This document shows positions 55,444-64,000 of a DNA stretch of 64,000 nt, piece by piece; position 1 is the first letter of the stretch, and each line of letters begins with the position of its first letter. Source of the DNA: Alphaproteobacteria bacterium (GTDB lineage Bacteria; Pseudomonadota; Alphaproteobacteria; JANQMY01). The notes beneath the pieces are model-generated. The model searched no databases. It was not told the DNA's origin and saw nothing but the letters and a program-made list of their open reading frames with translations. The translations under genes were made by a program, and so were the position numbers. Location of the stretch: NCBI GenBank assembly GCA_028289425.1, contig JANQPL010000004.1, positions 372,001-436,000 of the forward strand. Reading direction: 5' to 3'.

Positions 55444-56309
55444 ACCTGGTCCTGTTCTTTGAGCGCCACGGCGCGTGCGTAGACCCGGCGGCGAGGCAGG
55501 CCCAGCTCGGCGGCGATTTGAGTGGCCGCTTCCTTGACGCTCAAACTCTTGAGGGCGGTTGCCAAGGCCGCGTCCACCTCTGCTTCCGTGGCGGCAGGCT
55601 TCTCGGGCGGCGGCCCGACGACGATCACGATCTCGCCTTTGGGCGGGCCCTGTTTTTCGAAGTGCGCCGCCAGCGTCTCTAGGTCGCCCCGGCGCACTTC
55701 TTCGAATTTCTTGGTGAGCTCTCGGCAGACCGAGGCCGGGCGGTTTTCAAACGCTGCCGCCATGTCCGAAAGGCAAGCCGCCAAGCGCGGTCCTGTTTCC
55801 AGAAAGATGAGAGAGGCATCGATGGCTTTCACGCCGGACAAGACGGATTTCCGGGCGCCCGTCTTGGGCGGCAGAAAGCCGCAAAACAAGAAACGATCTG
55901 TCGGCAAGCCGCTGACGGCGAGCCCCGCCAAGACCGACGACGCGCCCGGAATGGGGAACACATCGATCCCTGCAGCGGCCGCTTCGGTCACCAAACGATA
56001 GCCCGGGTCCGACACAAGCGGTGTGCCCGCATCGCTCACCAGCGCATAGGCGCCACCGTCCACCAGCTTCTCCAAGATCCCCGGACGCACGGCGCGGGCA
56101 TTGTGTTCGTGATAGGGGCTGAGCTTGGCGTCGATCCCGTGGATGGCCAGCAGCCGGCTGGTCACCCGCGTGTCCTCACACAACACCACATCGGCGGCCG
56201 CCAGCACATCCAGCGCCCGCAAGGTAATGTCGCGCGCGTTGCCGATGGGCGTGGACACCAAATAAAGGCCGGGCGCCAAATTGGCTGCGCTTGTTTGCGA
56301 ATTCGTCAT
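55440..56309 (-). CDS. rsmI: 16S rRNA (cytidine(1402)-2'-O)-methyltransferase
   Basis: Methylates C1402 of 16S rRNA using SAM. It has 289 residues. LAPGLYLVSTPIGNARDITL, VLCEDTRVTSRLL, YALVSDAGTPLVSDPGYRLV and IPGASSVLAGLAVSGLPTDR are the family signature. It is divergent from the LppC-type gene with a 209-bp gap that shows only short stems such as CGTGGC/GCCACG. Confidence 0.96.
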   Translation of the reverse strand: MTNSQTSAANLAPGLYLVSTPIGNARDITLRALDVLAAADVVLCEDTRVTSRLLAIHGIDAKLSPYHEHNARAVRPGILEKLVDGGAYALVSDAGTPLVSDPGYRLVTEAAAAGIDVFPIPGASSVLAGLAVSGLPTDRFLFCGFLPPKTGARKSVLSGVKAIDASLIFLETGPRLAACLSDMAAAFENRPASVCRELTKKFEEVRRGDLETLAAHFEKQGPPKGEIVIVVGPPPEKPAATEAEVDAALATALKSLSVKEAATQIAAELGLPRRRVYARAVALKEQDQV

Positions 56310-56518
56310 GAAATTGCCTGATTAAGCCCCAACCTTAGCAGGTCTCGAATTTACTTAAACTGCCGGTGGCGGGGGCGTAGCGTGGTTCCATTTCGTTCCA
56401 ACCTGCTCTACTGTCGCCGGGTCTCTTGGGGGGTTTGCTCCGGCGTGGCGCCGCCACGCAGTGGGGAGTACCGAGAATTCTTGCCGGAGTGTCGTTTGCC
56501 ATGATGTGTTCGTCTCGC

Positions 56519-57736
56519 ATGAAACTGGGCTCGGCTTTGAAGAAGCTGGCCGTGGTTTTGACCTTAGGCGCGTTTGTCGCCGCCTGCGGCGGGGGCGGGA
56601 CCGGCCCGCAGCGTGGACCCGATTACGGGCGGGGTCCGACGGGCGACGGTCAAGTGAGCGAAGACGGCGCTTTGCGGCCCCATCACATGAGCGGGCGCGA
56701 GCCCATTCGGGTGGCCATGCTGCTGCCTCTGTCGGCGCCCACAAAAGACGCTCAAGACGTGGCGCAGGCCCTGCTGGATGCAGCCCAGTTGGCCATCTTC
56801 GATGCGTCGAACCCGAGCCTGCTGCTGATCCCGAAAGACACCCAAGGTTCCGACGCCGGCGCCAAAGCCGCCGCGCGGCAAGCCATCGACGAGGGCGCAG
56901 AGATCATTTTGGGACCGCTCTTTTCCAGCTCCGTTGCGGCGGTAACCCCCGTCGCCACCAAGCGCGGCGTGCCGGTGGTGGCCTTCTCCACGGACCGGGA
57001 TGTGGCGCGGCCGGGCGTTTATTTGCTGAGCTTCCTGCCTGAATACGAAGTGGACCGTATCACCCAATACGCCGTGGTGAGTGGCTATTCCCGCTTTGCC
57101 GCCATGATCCCGCAAACCGCCTACGGCCAGCGGGTGCTCAATGCCTTCGAGCAATCGGTGGTCGGCAGCGCCGCCTATCTCATTCAGACCGAACAGTATT
57201 TCCAATCGGTGGATGCCATGTTCGAACCGGCGCGACGGCTCGCGGCAATCAACGATTTCGATGCGGTGCTGCTGCCGGAAGGCGGCACCAATTTGAGGGG
57301 CCTGGCGCCCTTGCTTCCTTATTTCGACGTGGATCCGCGGGAAGTGAAGTTTCTGGGCACGGGCCTGTGGGATGATCCAACCCTGGGCCGGGAGCCGTCT
57401 TTGGTCGGCGGCTGGTTTGCCGCCCCGCCGCCGCAAGCGCGCACCGCCTTTGCCGAGCGGTTCGAAAGCGCTTTCGGGCGCATGCCGCCGCGGATAGCAA
57501 GCCTGGGCTATGATTCCGTGGGTCTAGCGGCGGCCCTTGCCGGCCAGCTCGACAGCACCGACCGTTTCAGCGAGGCAGCGCTGACGAATCCCAATGGCTT
57601 TACCGGCGTGGACGGCATTTTCCGCTTCTTACCCGACGGCTCCACCGAGCGGGGCCTTGCGGTGATCGAAGTGACGCCCCGGGGGTTTTCGGTGATCGAC
57701 CCGGCCCCCACCACCTTCGAACAGCCGGCGTTTTAG
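56519..57736 (+). CDS. Penicillin-binding protein activator (LppC/LpoA-like lipoprotein)
   Basis: An outer-membrane lipoprotein thought to help PBPs. It has 405 residues. LAVVLTLGAFVAAC is a signal with lipobox VAAC, followed by a Gly-rich linker. The periplasmic-binding fold (type 1) contains PIRVAMLLPLSAPTKDAQDV, AEIILGPLFSSSVAAVTPVA and GVPVVAFSTDRDVARPGVYL. The order beside rsmI is common in proteobacteria. No Shine-Dalgarno is clear; the ATG at 56501 is an alternative start. Confidence 0.9.
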   Translation: MKLGSALKKLAVVLTLGAFVAACGGGGTGPQRGPDYGRGPTGDGQVSEDGALRPHHMSGREPIRVAMLLPLSAPTKDAQDVAQALLDAAQLAIFDASNPSLLLIPKDTQGSDAGAKAAARQAIDEGAEIILGPLFSSSVAAVTPVATKRGVPVVAFSTDRDVARPGVYLLSFLPEYEVDRITQYAVVSGYSRFAAMIPQTAYGQRVLNAFEQSVVGSAAYLIQTEQYFQSVDAMFEPARRLAAINDFDAVLLPEGGTNLRGLAPLLPYFDVDPREVKFLGTGLWDDPTLGREPSLVGGWFAAPPPQARTAFAERFESAFGRMPPRIASLGYDSVGLAAALAGQLDSTDRFSEAALTNPNGFTGVDGIFRFLPDGSTERGLAVIEVTPRGFSVIDPAPTTFEQPAF

Positions 57737-57789
57737 GACACGAATAGATCCGCTCGGATCTTCACCCATTTCAGCCCCCCTCCTGGCCT

Positions 57790-57862
57790 CCCCCCGCAAG
57801 CGGGGGGAAGAAGAAACTCGGAACGCTCAAACGGATTGCCCTCCCCCGCCTGCGGGGGAGGG
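57790..57862. repeat. Two GC-rich hairpins (REP-like pair)
   Basis: CCCCCCG-CAAG-CGGGGGG at 57790-57807 and CCCTCCCCCGC-CT-GCGGGGGAGGG at 57839-57862 lie in the 155-bp gap between convergent genes. The tail GGTTGGGTGGGGG echoes the CCCAACC words at 44.5 and 53.2 kb. It may serve as a two-way termination block, but there are no U-runs. Confidence 0.6.
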
Positions 57863-57891
57863 TTGGGTGGGGGCATGAGCGCGCGCGAGCC

Positions 57892-58674
57892 TCAGCCATT
57901 GGCTTCCAATTGCACGGCTTCCGACAAGCGCCGGGGTTGGTTGCCGTCACGGTCCCGACCGCCGCGGCCGGGCCGGCCATCCGTAGGCTGAACGATTTCC
58001 TGCTTCACCACGACCCACTCATCCGCTTGGGTGGTGGCTTCGGCCCACTCCTGCTCGCGTAATTCGTCCAGCAAATATTGCTCCAGGCCGGGCGCCAACG
58101 GCATGGCGCCGATCTTGAGCTGAATGGGATTGCGCATGTAGAGCAAGTACCATTTGGCCGCCGCGACCCGGTCCAGGGGCACCACGTCGCCTTCCAAATA
58201 GAGCGCCGCCAGCTTGCCTTGCGCATCGGCATTGTTGGAATTGCCGGCCTTCAGCAGCCAATAAAACCCGTGGACCTCGTGCAGCACGGCGCCTTCCCCG
58301 TTCTCGTCTTCCGCCGCCAATGTCAGCAAGCAATCGCCCAAATGGTACTGGGCAATCTCATAACCATGACCCCGTTCCGCCAGGCGCTTGAGCAAGGGTA
58401 CGGCTTCCTCGCAGGCCCCCTCGTTCTTGAGGGCTAGGGCCTTGCTGTAGGAGAAATCGCCGGCGCTCTGCCGCGGGCCACCGCCGCCCCGTTTGGCGAA
58501 ATCGCCCTGTGCGCCGGGAGGGCCGCGCCGGTCGCCGCCGCCGGGACCGCCAGGCCCCCCTGGGCCGCGGCCGCCGCCCGGTCCGGCACAAGCCGCCGTA
58601 AAAAGAACGATCACGCTCCAACACATCAGTGTGCGGAGGGTTCGAAATCGTGCTTGAGGATTACTGGTCAACAT
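57892..58674 (-). CDS. Sel1-repeat-type lipoprotein
   Basis: 260 residues. LMCWSVIVLFTAAC is a lipoprotein signal with lipobox TAAC. A Gly/Pro/Arg low-complexity linker follows (GPGGGRGPGGPGGPGGGDRR). Sel1/TPR-like helices come next (EGACEEAVPLLKRLAERGHG, YEIAQYHLGDCLLTLA, ADAQGKLAALYLEGDVVPLD). The C-terminus is basic. The ATG at 58674 has GGAGG six bases upstream. The role is unknown. Confidence 0.8.
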   Translation of the reverse strand: MLTSNPQARFRTLRTLMCWSVIVLFTAACAGPGGGRGPGGPGGPGGGDRRGPPGAQGDFAKRGGGGPRQSAGDFSYSKALALKNEGACEEAVPLLKRLAERGHGYEIAQYHLGDCLLTLAAEDENGEGAVLHEVHGFYWLLKAGNSNNADAQGKLAALYLEGDVVPLDRVAAAKWYLLYMRNPIQLKIGAMPLAPGLEQYLLDELREQEWAEATTQADEWVVVKQEIVQPTDGRPGRGGRDRDGNQPRRLSEAVQLEANG

Positions 58675-58794
58675 AAGCGGCCTCCGTGCAGTGAACGATG
58701 GTCCCTTAGGAATTACCTCGCCACAGGAAATTGCGGAATCACGGGATTGTCCCAAGCCGTCCCAGCCGCGCAGGCTGACATAGTTGGATACAAA

Positions 58795-59943
58795 TTAGTG
58801 GAGAGACGCGATCACATGGTTGAGGACGAGGCGCCCTTTGGCCGTCGCGGCAAGGCGGTCGCCCTCTTCCTGCAGGAGGCCTTGATCGATTAGACCGTCT
58901 TTCGCCGCCGCATCGAGTCCGCGTCCCGAAAGGTCCCGGTAGCGGGATTGGGAGATCCCTTCGGTGAGGCGCAGCCCCATCAGCAGGAACTCGGATGCTT
59001 GATCAGCTTGCGGCACCGGCTCTTGGACCGTCAGGCCGTGACCCGCTTCGCCCACCGACCGCAGCCAGGCCTCGGGGCTCTTTTCCGTCAGCGTGGCGGT
59101 GAGGCTGCCGTCAACCAACAATCGGCCATGGGCGCCGGGACCGATCCCCGCATAGCGGCCATAGCGCCAATAGATCAGATTGTGCCGGGACTGGGCGCCC
59201 GGCGCTGCGTGGTTGGAGATTTCATAGGCGGGCAGGCCCGCACGCTCGCACAGCTCTTGCGTCACCTCATAAAGCGCCGCCGCGTCGTCTTGGCCCGGCA
59301 CGGTGAGCTTGCCCGCGTCATAAAGATCGCGGAAGGGCGTGCCCTCTTCCAAAGTGAGCTGATAGAGGGAGAGATGATCGGGCCCGAGATTGAGCGCCTG
59401 ACCCAACTCTCGCCGCCATCCATCGACGGTCTGGCCGGTACGGGCGTAGATCAGGTCGAAGGACACCCGGTCGAAAGTAGAGCGCGCCACATCCAGCGCC
59501 GCCATGGCTTCGGCCACGGAATGCTGCCGGCCCAGGAATTTGAGATCTTGATCGTTGAGGGCCTGCACCCCCAGCGACACCCGGTTTACGCCCGTGGCGC
59601 GATAGCCGGCAAACCGGTCCGCTTCCACGCTGGTGGGGTTGGCCTCGAGGGTCACCTCCAGGCCGGATGACGCCCCCCACAATTCGGTCGCCCGATCGAT
59701 CACGGCAGCCACGGTCTCCACCGGCATCAAGGAGGGTGTGCCGCCACCGAAAAAGATGCTGTCGAGCGGCGGCGGTTCGCCAAGCCGATCCATATGGGCA
59801 AGTTCCTTGAGCAAGGCGCCCCGGAACGCCTCTTGATCCACCTCGCGTGCCACATGGGAATTGAAGTCGCAATAGGGGCATTTGGCCAAGCAAAACGGCC
59901 AATGCACGTAAAGACCAAAACCGGCAGGGTTGTCGTATGCCAT
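58795..59943 (-). CDS. hemW: Radical SAM HemW-family heme chaperone
   Basis: 382 residues. The N-terminus has FGLYVHWPFCLAKCPYCDFN with the CxxxCxxC of HemW (formerly called HemN-like). FFGGGTPSLMPVETV, VTLEANPTSVEADRFAGYRA and GVNRVSLGVQALNDQDL follow, then the HemN C-terminal domain. Relatives bind heme and are not coproporphyrinogen oxidases. It follows rdgB across a REP pair. Confidence 0.94.
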   Translation of the reverse strand: MAYDNPAGFGLYVHWPFCLAKCPYCDFNSHVAREVDQEAFRGALLKELAHMDRLGEPPPLDSIFFGGGTPSLMPVETVAAVIDRATELWGASSGLEVTLEANPTSVEADRFAGYRATGVNRVSLGVQALNDQDLKFLGRQHSVAEAMAALDVARSTFDRVSFDLIYARTGQTVDGWRRELGQALNLGPDHLSLYQLTLEEGTPFRDLYDAGKLTVPGQDDAAALYEVTQELCERAGLPAYEISNHAAPGAQSRHNLIYWRYGRYAGIGPGAHGRLLVDGSLTATLTEKSPEAWLRSVGEAGHGLTVQEPVPQADQASEFLLMGLRLTEGISQSRYRDLSGRGLDAAAKDGLIDQGLLQEEGDRLAATAKGRLVLNHVIASLH

Positions 59944-59990
59944 AGAGCGTCATTCTACATCAGCCGCTGATGGAAGGAATTAACCGGAAA

Positions 59991-60100
59991 CCGTCATCAC
60001 GAGGAGCCCAACGGGCGACGAAGTGATCCAGGGGCCGCTTGCTCTGAGCTTTTTTTGTTCTGGATCGCCGCGCCGCCCTTCGGGCGGCTCGCGATGACGG
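59991..60100. repeat. Inverted REP pair (BIME-like)
   Basis: One unit, CCGTCATCACGAGGAGCCCA..., runs from 59991 to about 60032. An inverted unit ends CTCGCGATGACGG at 60100. Both match the widespread GTCATxxCGAGGAGC...GATCCAGG type of alphaproteobacterial repeat. The pair ends 2 nt after the rdgB stop codon. An AGCTTTTTTT run lies between the units. Confidence 0.7.
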
Positions 60101-60102
60101 AT

Positions 60103-60720
60103 TCATTCCTGGAAGCACGCGTCAACCAGTTGATTGAAGGCAACGGCCCGGTGGGAGATTTCGTGCTTTTTGGCGGGCGCCATCTCGCCGAACGTGATGT
60201 CGTGCCCCTTCATCACGAACATGGGGTCATAGCCGAAGCCTTTGTCCCCCCGGGGCGGCCAAATGAGGGTACCGTCGACGCGTCCTTCGAAACATTCCGT
60301 ATGCTGATCGGGCCAGGCGAGGCACAGGGCGCAGACGAATTGGGCATGCCGGTCTTGTGCGCTTGTGGCGCTTTTCTCCTGAAGCGCCTTTTCGACCTTT
60401 TCCATGGCCAAATTAAAGTCCCGCTCGGGCCCGGCCCAGCGTGCGGAATAAAGCCCCGGATCGCCGTTAAGCGCCGTCACGGCCAAGCCGGAATCATCCG
60501 CCAGCGCCGGCAGGCCGCTTGCCGTTGCCGCCGCCAAGGCTTTCAATTTCGCATTTCCGACAAACGTGGTTTCGGTTTCTTCAGGCTCGTCCAGGTTCAG
60601 GTCGCCGGCGGAGACCACTTCCAGCCCGAAGGGCCGCAAAAGATCGCCGATCTCGCGCACCTTGCCTTGATTGTGGCTTGCCACCACAAGCTTCCGTTCC
60701 GTGAATTTGCGCACGCCCAT
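60103..60720 (-). CDS. rdgB: RdgB/HAM1 non-canonical purine NTP pyrophosphatase
   Basis: Removes dITP and XTP from the nucleotide pool. It has 205 residues. [20 protein letters not shown] at the N-terminus, [20 protein letters not shown] with the catalytic Asp, and [13 protein letters not shown] are characteristic. The ATG at 60718-60720 starts 4 nt after the rph stop (TAAGGCC precedes it). An open extension into rph is rejected. Confidence 0.95.
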   Translation of the reverse strand: MGVRKFTERKLVVASHNQGKVREIGDLLRPFGLEVVSAGDLNLDEPEETETTFVGNAKLKALAAATASGLPALADDSGLAVTALNGDPGLYSARWAGPERDFNLAMEKVEKALQEKSATSAQDRHAQFVCALCLAWPDQHTECFEGRVDGTLIWPPRGDKGFGYDPMFVMKGHDITFGEMAPAKKHEISHRAVAFNQLVDACFQE

Positions 60721-60724
60721 GGCC

Positions 60725-61447
60725 TTACGCGACCGTTTCCTTCTGTAGGCTGATGAGTTCGCCAATGCCCTTCTTAGCAAGGCGCATTAGGTCCATGAAA
60801 TTCTCTTCCGAGAACGGATCGCCTTCGGCCGTGCCTTGGATTTCCACAATGCCGCCATCCCCCGTCATGACGAAATTGGCATCCGTTTCCGCATTCGAGT
60901 CCTCAGGATAATCCAAATCCAACACCGGCATGCCTTCATAGATGCCGCAGGAAATGGCCGCGACCTGAGTGGTGATGGGGCCGGCGCCTTCCGCCGGCAG
61001 CAGGCCCTGGTCGCGCATCCATTCGATGCATTGGTGAAGCGCCACCCAGCCGCCGGTGATCGATGCCGTGCGCGTGCCGCCATCGGCCTGGATCACGTCG
61101 CAGTCGATGGTGATCTGACGCTCACCCAGCTTTTTCATGTCCACCACCGCGCGCAGGGAGCGGCCGATCAACCGCTGGATCTCCAGCGTGCGCCCCGATT
61201 GCTTGCCCGCATTGGCCTCCCGGCGCATCCGCTCATTGGTGGAGCGCGGCAGCATGCCGTATTCCGCCGTCACCCAGCCCGACCCGCTGTTGCGCAGAAA
61301 TGGCGGCACGCGATCCTCGAAGCTTGCGGTGCACAACACATGGGTATCGCCGAATTTCACGAAGCACGAGCCCTCCGCATTCTTGGCAACGCCTTTTTCC
61401 AGGGTGACGGCACGCATAGCACTGGGGTCCCGGCCGGATGGGCGCAT
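60725..61447 (-). CDS. rph: Ribonuclease PH
   Basis: A phosphorolytic 3' trimming enzyme for tRNA precursors, 240 residues. [60 protein letters not shown] and [18 protein letters not shown] are diagnostic. The start at 61447 has AAGGAAT 6 nt upstream. It is divergent from hrcA and first in the rph-rdgB-hemW series. Confidence 0.96.
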   Translation of the reverse strand: MRPSGRDPSAMRAVTLEKGVAKNAEGSCFVKFGDTHVLCTASFEDRVPPFLRNSGSGWVTAEYGMLPRSTNERMRREANAGKQSGRTLEIQRLIGRSLRAVVDMKKLGERQITIDCDVIQADGGTRTASITGGWVALHQCIEWMRDQGLLPAEGAGPITTQVAAISCGIYEGMPVLDLDYPEDSNAETDANFVMTGDGGIVEIQGTAEGDPFSEENFMDLMRLAKKGIGELISLQKETVA

Positions 61448-61544
61448 GAGCAAATTCCTTATTCGTGTTTCGGAAAACGGTTGGTCTGTAAGCAGGCTTG
61501 TATCGACCACAGAACGCCGGTGAAGGAAAGGAAAAACTCACGAA

Positions 61545-61573
61545 TTGACGTCAGAGTGGCCCATCAATAAATT
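61545..61573 (+). promoter_or_regulatory. Candidate promoter of hrcA-grpE
   Basis: TTGACG (61545-61550) and TAAATT (61568-61573) are 17 nt apart, about 40 nt upstream of the hrcA start. No CIRCE element (TTAGCACTC-N9-GAGTGCTAA) is visible in the rph-hrcA gap, so autoregulation by HrcA at this promoter is not supported by the sequence. Confidence 0.45.
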
Positions 61574-61615
61574 GCCAAGCCATTTCAATGCCTTTGCGCA
61601 ATTAGGGTGTGTCTT

Positions 61616-62674
61616 TTGACTGACAATAACGGCAATTTGGTCGAAGCGCTGAATGAGCGCAGCCGGAGCCTGTTCCGCAAGATCGTCGAAAGCTATTTGG
61701 AAACCGGCGAGCCGGTGGGCTCGCGCACCCTGTCGCAAACCTCGGGCCTTGGCCTGTCGGCCGCCTCCATCCGCAACGTGATGGCCGATCTGGAGCAGAT
61801 GGGCTTGCTGATGGCGCCGCACACCAGTGCCGGGCGCCTGCCGACCCATACGGGCTTGCGCCTTTTTGTCGACGGTCTGTTGGAAGTGGGCGACTTATCG
61901 TCGGACGAGCGGCAGGCGATCCAAGAGCAGATCTCTGGGTCCGCGCACGAAGTTGAAGACGTGCTCACCCAAGCCTCGTCCCTTCTGTCCGGCCTGTGCG
62001 GCGGCGCGGGCCTCGTGACCGCCGAAAAGGCGGATATGAGCCTTAAACACATCGAGTTCGTGTCGCTGAGCCCCGGTCAAGCGCTTGCCGTAATGGTTGC
62101 CGAAAACGGGGACGTGGAAAACCGGGTCATTCAAGTGCCGGCGGGCATGCCCCAATCGACGCTGGTCGAGGCCACCAATTACGTAAATGCCCGCCTGCGC
62201 GGGCAGACCTTGGATGAAGCCCGCGACCGCATCCGGGCGGAAATCGAAAACCAGCAGGCGGAGCTGGACAGCCTGGCCGCACAAATCGTGGAGCAAGGCC
62301 TGGCTACCTGGAGCGGGCCCGAGGGTGGTGCGCCGCAGCTCATCGTGCGCGGGCGCGCCAATTTGCTCGACAACGTCACCATTACGGAAGATCTGGAACG
62401 CATTCGCATGCTGTTCGAAGACTTGGAAACCAAGAACGAGCTCATCCAATTGCTCGAGCTTGCCAAAGATGCAGAGGGTGTGCGCATATTCATCGGCGCC
62501 GAGAACAAGCTGTTCAGCCTGTCGGGTTCATCCGTCATCGCGGCGCCCTATATGAACAATGCCCAAAAGGTGGTCGGCGTGATCGGCGTGATCGGGCCGA
62601 CGCGGCTCAACTATGCCCGGGTCATTCCCATGGTGGATTACACCGCAAAGCTGATCGGCCGGGTAATCAAGTAA
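61616..62674 (+). CDS. hrcA: Heat-inducible transcription repressor HrcA
   Basis: Represses groE/dnaK-type operons at CIRCE. It has 352 residues. The winged helix has ETGEPVGSRTLSQTSGLGLS and ASIRNVMADLEQMGLL, then PHTSAGRLPTHTGLRLFVDG. The C-terminal regulatory domain ends GVIGVIGPTRLNYARVIPMV. The TTG at 61616 is preferred since AGGG lies 8 nt upstream; a GTG at 61607 overlaps that site. grpE follows by 53 bp. Confidence 0.94.
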   Translation: MTDNNGNLVEALNERSRSLFRKIVESYLETGEPVGSRTLSQTSGLGLSAASIRNVMADLEQMGLLMAPHTSAGRLPTHTGLRLFVDGLLEVGDLSSDERQAIQEQISGSAHEVEDVLTQASSLLSGLCGGAGLVTAEKADMSLKHIEFVSLSPGQALAVMVAENGDVENRVIQVPAGMPQSTLVEATNYVNARLRGQTLDEARDRIRAEIENQQAELDSLAAQIVEQGLATWSGPEGGAPQLIVRGRANLLDNVTITEDLERIRMLFEDLETKNELIQLLELAKDAEGVRIFIGAENKLFSLSGSSVIAAPYMNNAQKVVGVIGVIGPTRLNYARVIPMVDYTAKLIGRVIK

Positions 62675-62727
62675 GGGGCCGCACCGGCCCCGCGAGAGAA
62701 AACGGAATTGGTGAAGATTGAAACGTC

Positions 62728-63363
62728 ATGAGCGATCAGGACATTCCAAACGATAACGGTCCCGAAAAGGCCGAGCCCCCTGCAAATGAGGAGGCTGAGG
62801 CCCTGGCAGAGGCGGAGGCCCAGGCCGCCGAGGCCGCCGCGGAAGAGCTGAAGCAGCCGCCCACGCTGGAAGAAGAAAACGCCGCACTAAAGGACCGGCT
62901 GTTGCGCACCATGGCGGAGTTGGAGAACACCAGGCGCCGCGCCGAGAAAGAACGCGCGGAGGCGTCCTTGTATGGGATCACGAAGTTTGCGCGGGACATG
63001 TTGTCGGTGGCCGACAATCTGCGCCGGGCGATTGACGCGGTCCCTGCGGAAGTGCGCGAGACCGACGAGGCCGTTCAGAACCTGTTGAACGGCGTAGAAC
63101 TCACCGAAAAAGAGCTGCTTTCCGGACTTGAGAAGAACGGGGTGAAGCCGGTCAATCCGAAGGGCGAGAAATTCAACGCCCATTTCCACCAGGCCATGGC
63201 GGAAGTCCCGGGCACCGGCCAGCCGGCCGGTACCGTGGTCGATGTGGTGCAGACCGGCTACATGATCGGCGAGCGCCTGCTGCGGCCGGCTATGGTGACG
63301 GTTGCCAAAGGCGGCGACGGCGAAAGTGGCGGCCCCGGCAGCACGGTCGACACGACGGCTTAG
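62728..63363 (+). CDS. grpE: Nucleotide exchange factor GrpE
   Basis: Cochaperone of DnaK, 211 residues. The acidic, Ala/Glu-rich N-terminal ~50 residues lead to the coiled coil (ALKDRLLRTMAELENTRRRA) and then FARDMLSVADNLRRAIDAV. The beta domain has FNAHFHQAMAEVPGTGQPAG and VVDVVQTGYMIGERLLRPAM. It is placed directly after hrcA. Confidence 0.97.
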   Translation: MSDQDIPNDNGPEKAEPPANEEAEALAEAEAQAAEAAAEELKQPPTLEEENAALKDRLLRTMAELENTRRRAEKERAEASLYGITKFARDMLSVADNLRRAIDAVPAEVRETDEAVQNLLNGVELTEKELLSGLEKNGVKPVNPKGEKFNAHFHQAMAEVPGTGQPAGTVVDVVQTGYMIGERLLRPAMVTVAKGGDGESGGPGSTVDTTA

Positions 63364-63397
63364 CGACGTGACGTAGGGCGTATTAGGCGAAGCTAAA

Positions 63398-63478
63398 AAG
63401 GGGACACAATACTTAATTCCATCCAAGCCTGACCAAGCTGGATTTCACACATTCTTGAATTAAGTATTGTGTCCCCTT
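63398..63478. repeat. 22-bp perfect inverted repeat (GGGGACACAATACTTAATTC type)
   Basis: The arms at 63398-63419 and 63457-63478 are exact complements around a 37-nt loop that contains a smaller ATCCA/TGGAT stem. The arm word AAGTATTGTGTCCCC recurs, as far as I recall, in many genomes next to REP-associated tyrosine transposases. No transposase is present here. It lies between the convergent grpE and DUF1848 genes. Confidence 0.65.
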
Positions 63479-63510
63479 AATTGCCCTGCATTACCCTTCG
63501 CTAATGCATC

Positions 63511-64000
63511 CTACGCCCCGAGCAACGGCTGGTCGGGTTGATGGTCGGCGTAAGCGCGTTTCGCCTTGTCGGCGTTCCGCACGGCATAGCAATACACGCA
63601 GCCATGGGGGCAGGTGTCATAGGCGCCGATGTCGCGAGATTGGGCGCACAGGCATCCGGGCCGGTTGCCCTTCTGAGGTGCCGTCAAGGGCCGGCCCGCG
63701 ATGGCCGCCAGGCGCTCCGCATCCACGCATTTGGCGCCGATTACTCCGTCTACCAACAAATCGGGCTGGGCGCAGACCGTGAGCGCCATGCCGTATTCCG
63801 CCGCAAGATCGCGCAAGCGGGACAGCAGCGCTTTCTTTTCGTCCGCGGTCGGGTCCCACCATCTAAACCCGTCGCCGATGCCGTCGAGCCGGCGCTTGGT
63901 TTTCGCATAAGGCGTGGCAAAAGAGACCACGCATTCATCGACGGCACCCTTCAGATCGCGGGCGATCCGTTCAAAGATGAGCAGGTGCTGCGCCACCGGC
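63511..64000 (-). CDS. DUF1848 protein (C-terminal part, runs off window)
   Basis: About 163 C-terminal codons are present; the frame continues past 64000. It ends with a Cys-rich segment, RPGCLCAQSRDIGAYDTC then PHGCVYCYA, typical of DUF1848, a radical-SAM-like family of unknown function. QHLLIFERIARDLKGAVDEC and CVVSFATPYAKTKRRL are other recognisable parts. The GTG at 63994-63996 is an internal codon, not the start. Confidence 0.85.
   Translation of the reverse strand, partial: PVAQHLLIFERIARDLKGAVDECVVSFATPYAKTKRRLDGIGDGFRWWDPTADEKKALLSRLRDLAAEYGMALTVCAQPDLLVDGVIGAKCVDAERLAAIAGRPLTAPQKGNRPGCLCAQSRDIGAYDTCPHGCVYCYAVRNADKAKRAYADHQPDQPLLGA

Noticed and set aside
61448-61606. CIRCE element for HrcA autoregulation
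   Set aside because: No TTAGCACTC-N9-GAGTGCTAA or close variant is present in the gap.

Overview
This window is chromosomal DNA of an alphaproteobacterium. The evidence is gene order more than any single gene. The pnp-rpsO-truB-rbfA-infB-ylxR-nusA-rimP-trmB-metK-lnt-corC-ybeY-phoH-miaB-plsC-fur-rimI-tsaB run, the hemW/rdgB/rph // hrcA-grpE junction and rsmI-yraN-(SirB1)-gshB are typical of that class. So are the 180-kDa-type NAD-glutamate dehydrogenase, an OlsB-type ornithine-lipid acyltransferase and RIME-like palindromes. I cannot name the genus.

Layout. 1-2.6 kb: N-terminal half of NAD-glutamate dehydrogenase (leaves the window), then a palindromic intergenic element. 3.0-4.3 kb: O-antigen-ligase-like membrane protein, tail to tail with pnp. 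4.3-25.6 kb: one almost unbroken minus-strand block of housekeeping genes for RNA decay, ribosome maturation, translation initiation, transcription elongation, SAM synthesis, lipoprotein maturation, tRNA modification, phospholipid synthesis and iron regulation. It ends with a RutE-like reductase and an Nfu Fe-S carrier. 25.6-36 kb: class III adenylate cyclase (+), then UspA, trpS, murJ, glnD and mutS (all -). 36-43.3 kb: MaeB-type malic enzyme (+), OlsB (-), an AmpG-like transporter (+) and a hybrid histidine kinase (+).

43.3-53.2 kb is the accessory part. It holds a 273-bp multi-stem inverted-repeat element, a beta-barrel-like protein, a cluster of REP-type hairpins, a divergent methyltransferase/AraC pair and a PIN toxin-RHH antitoxin cassette. 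That cassette is flanked by a 32-bp duplication of the comM 3' end. After comM come three small envelope proteins and two tandem secreted Asn/Gly-rich 25-residue-repeat proteins that I cannot assign to a family. 53.2-64 kb returns to conserved genes: gshB, SirB1 family, yraN, rsmI, LppC-type PBP activator, Sel1-type lipoprotein, hemW, rdgB, rph, hrcA, grpE and the 3' part of a DUF1848 gene.

The points most worth attention are these. (1) Lnt at its canonical locus has lost both its catalytic glutamate and its nucleophilic cysteine, although the window encodes at least three predicted lipoproteins. (2) The toxin-antitoxin cassette sits between two copies of the comM 3' end, each still readable as a ComM C-terminus. 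(3) The toxin promoter is a perfect 30-bp palindrome that predicts a leaderless mRNA. (4) The tandem secreted Asn/Gly repeat proteins. (5) There are several families of palindromic repeats in the gaps. No rRNA, tRNA, CRISPR array or complete transposase was seen.
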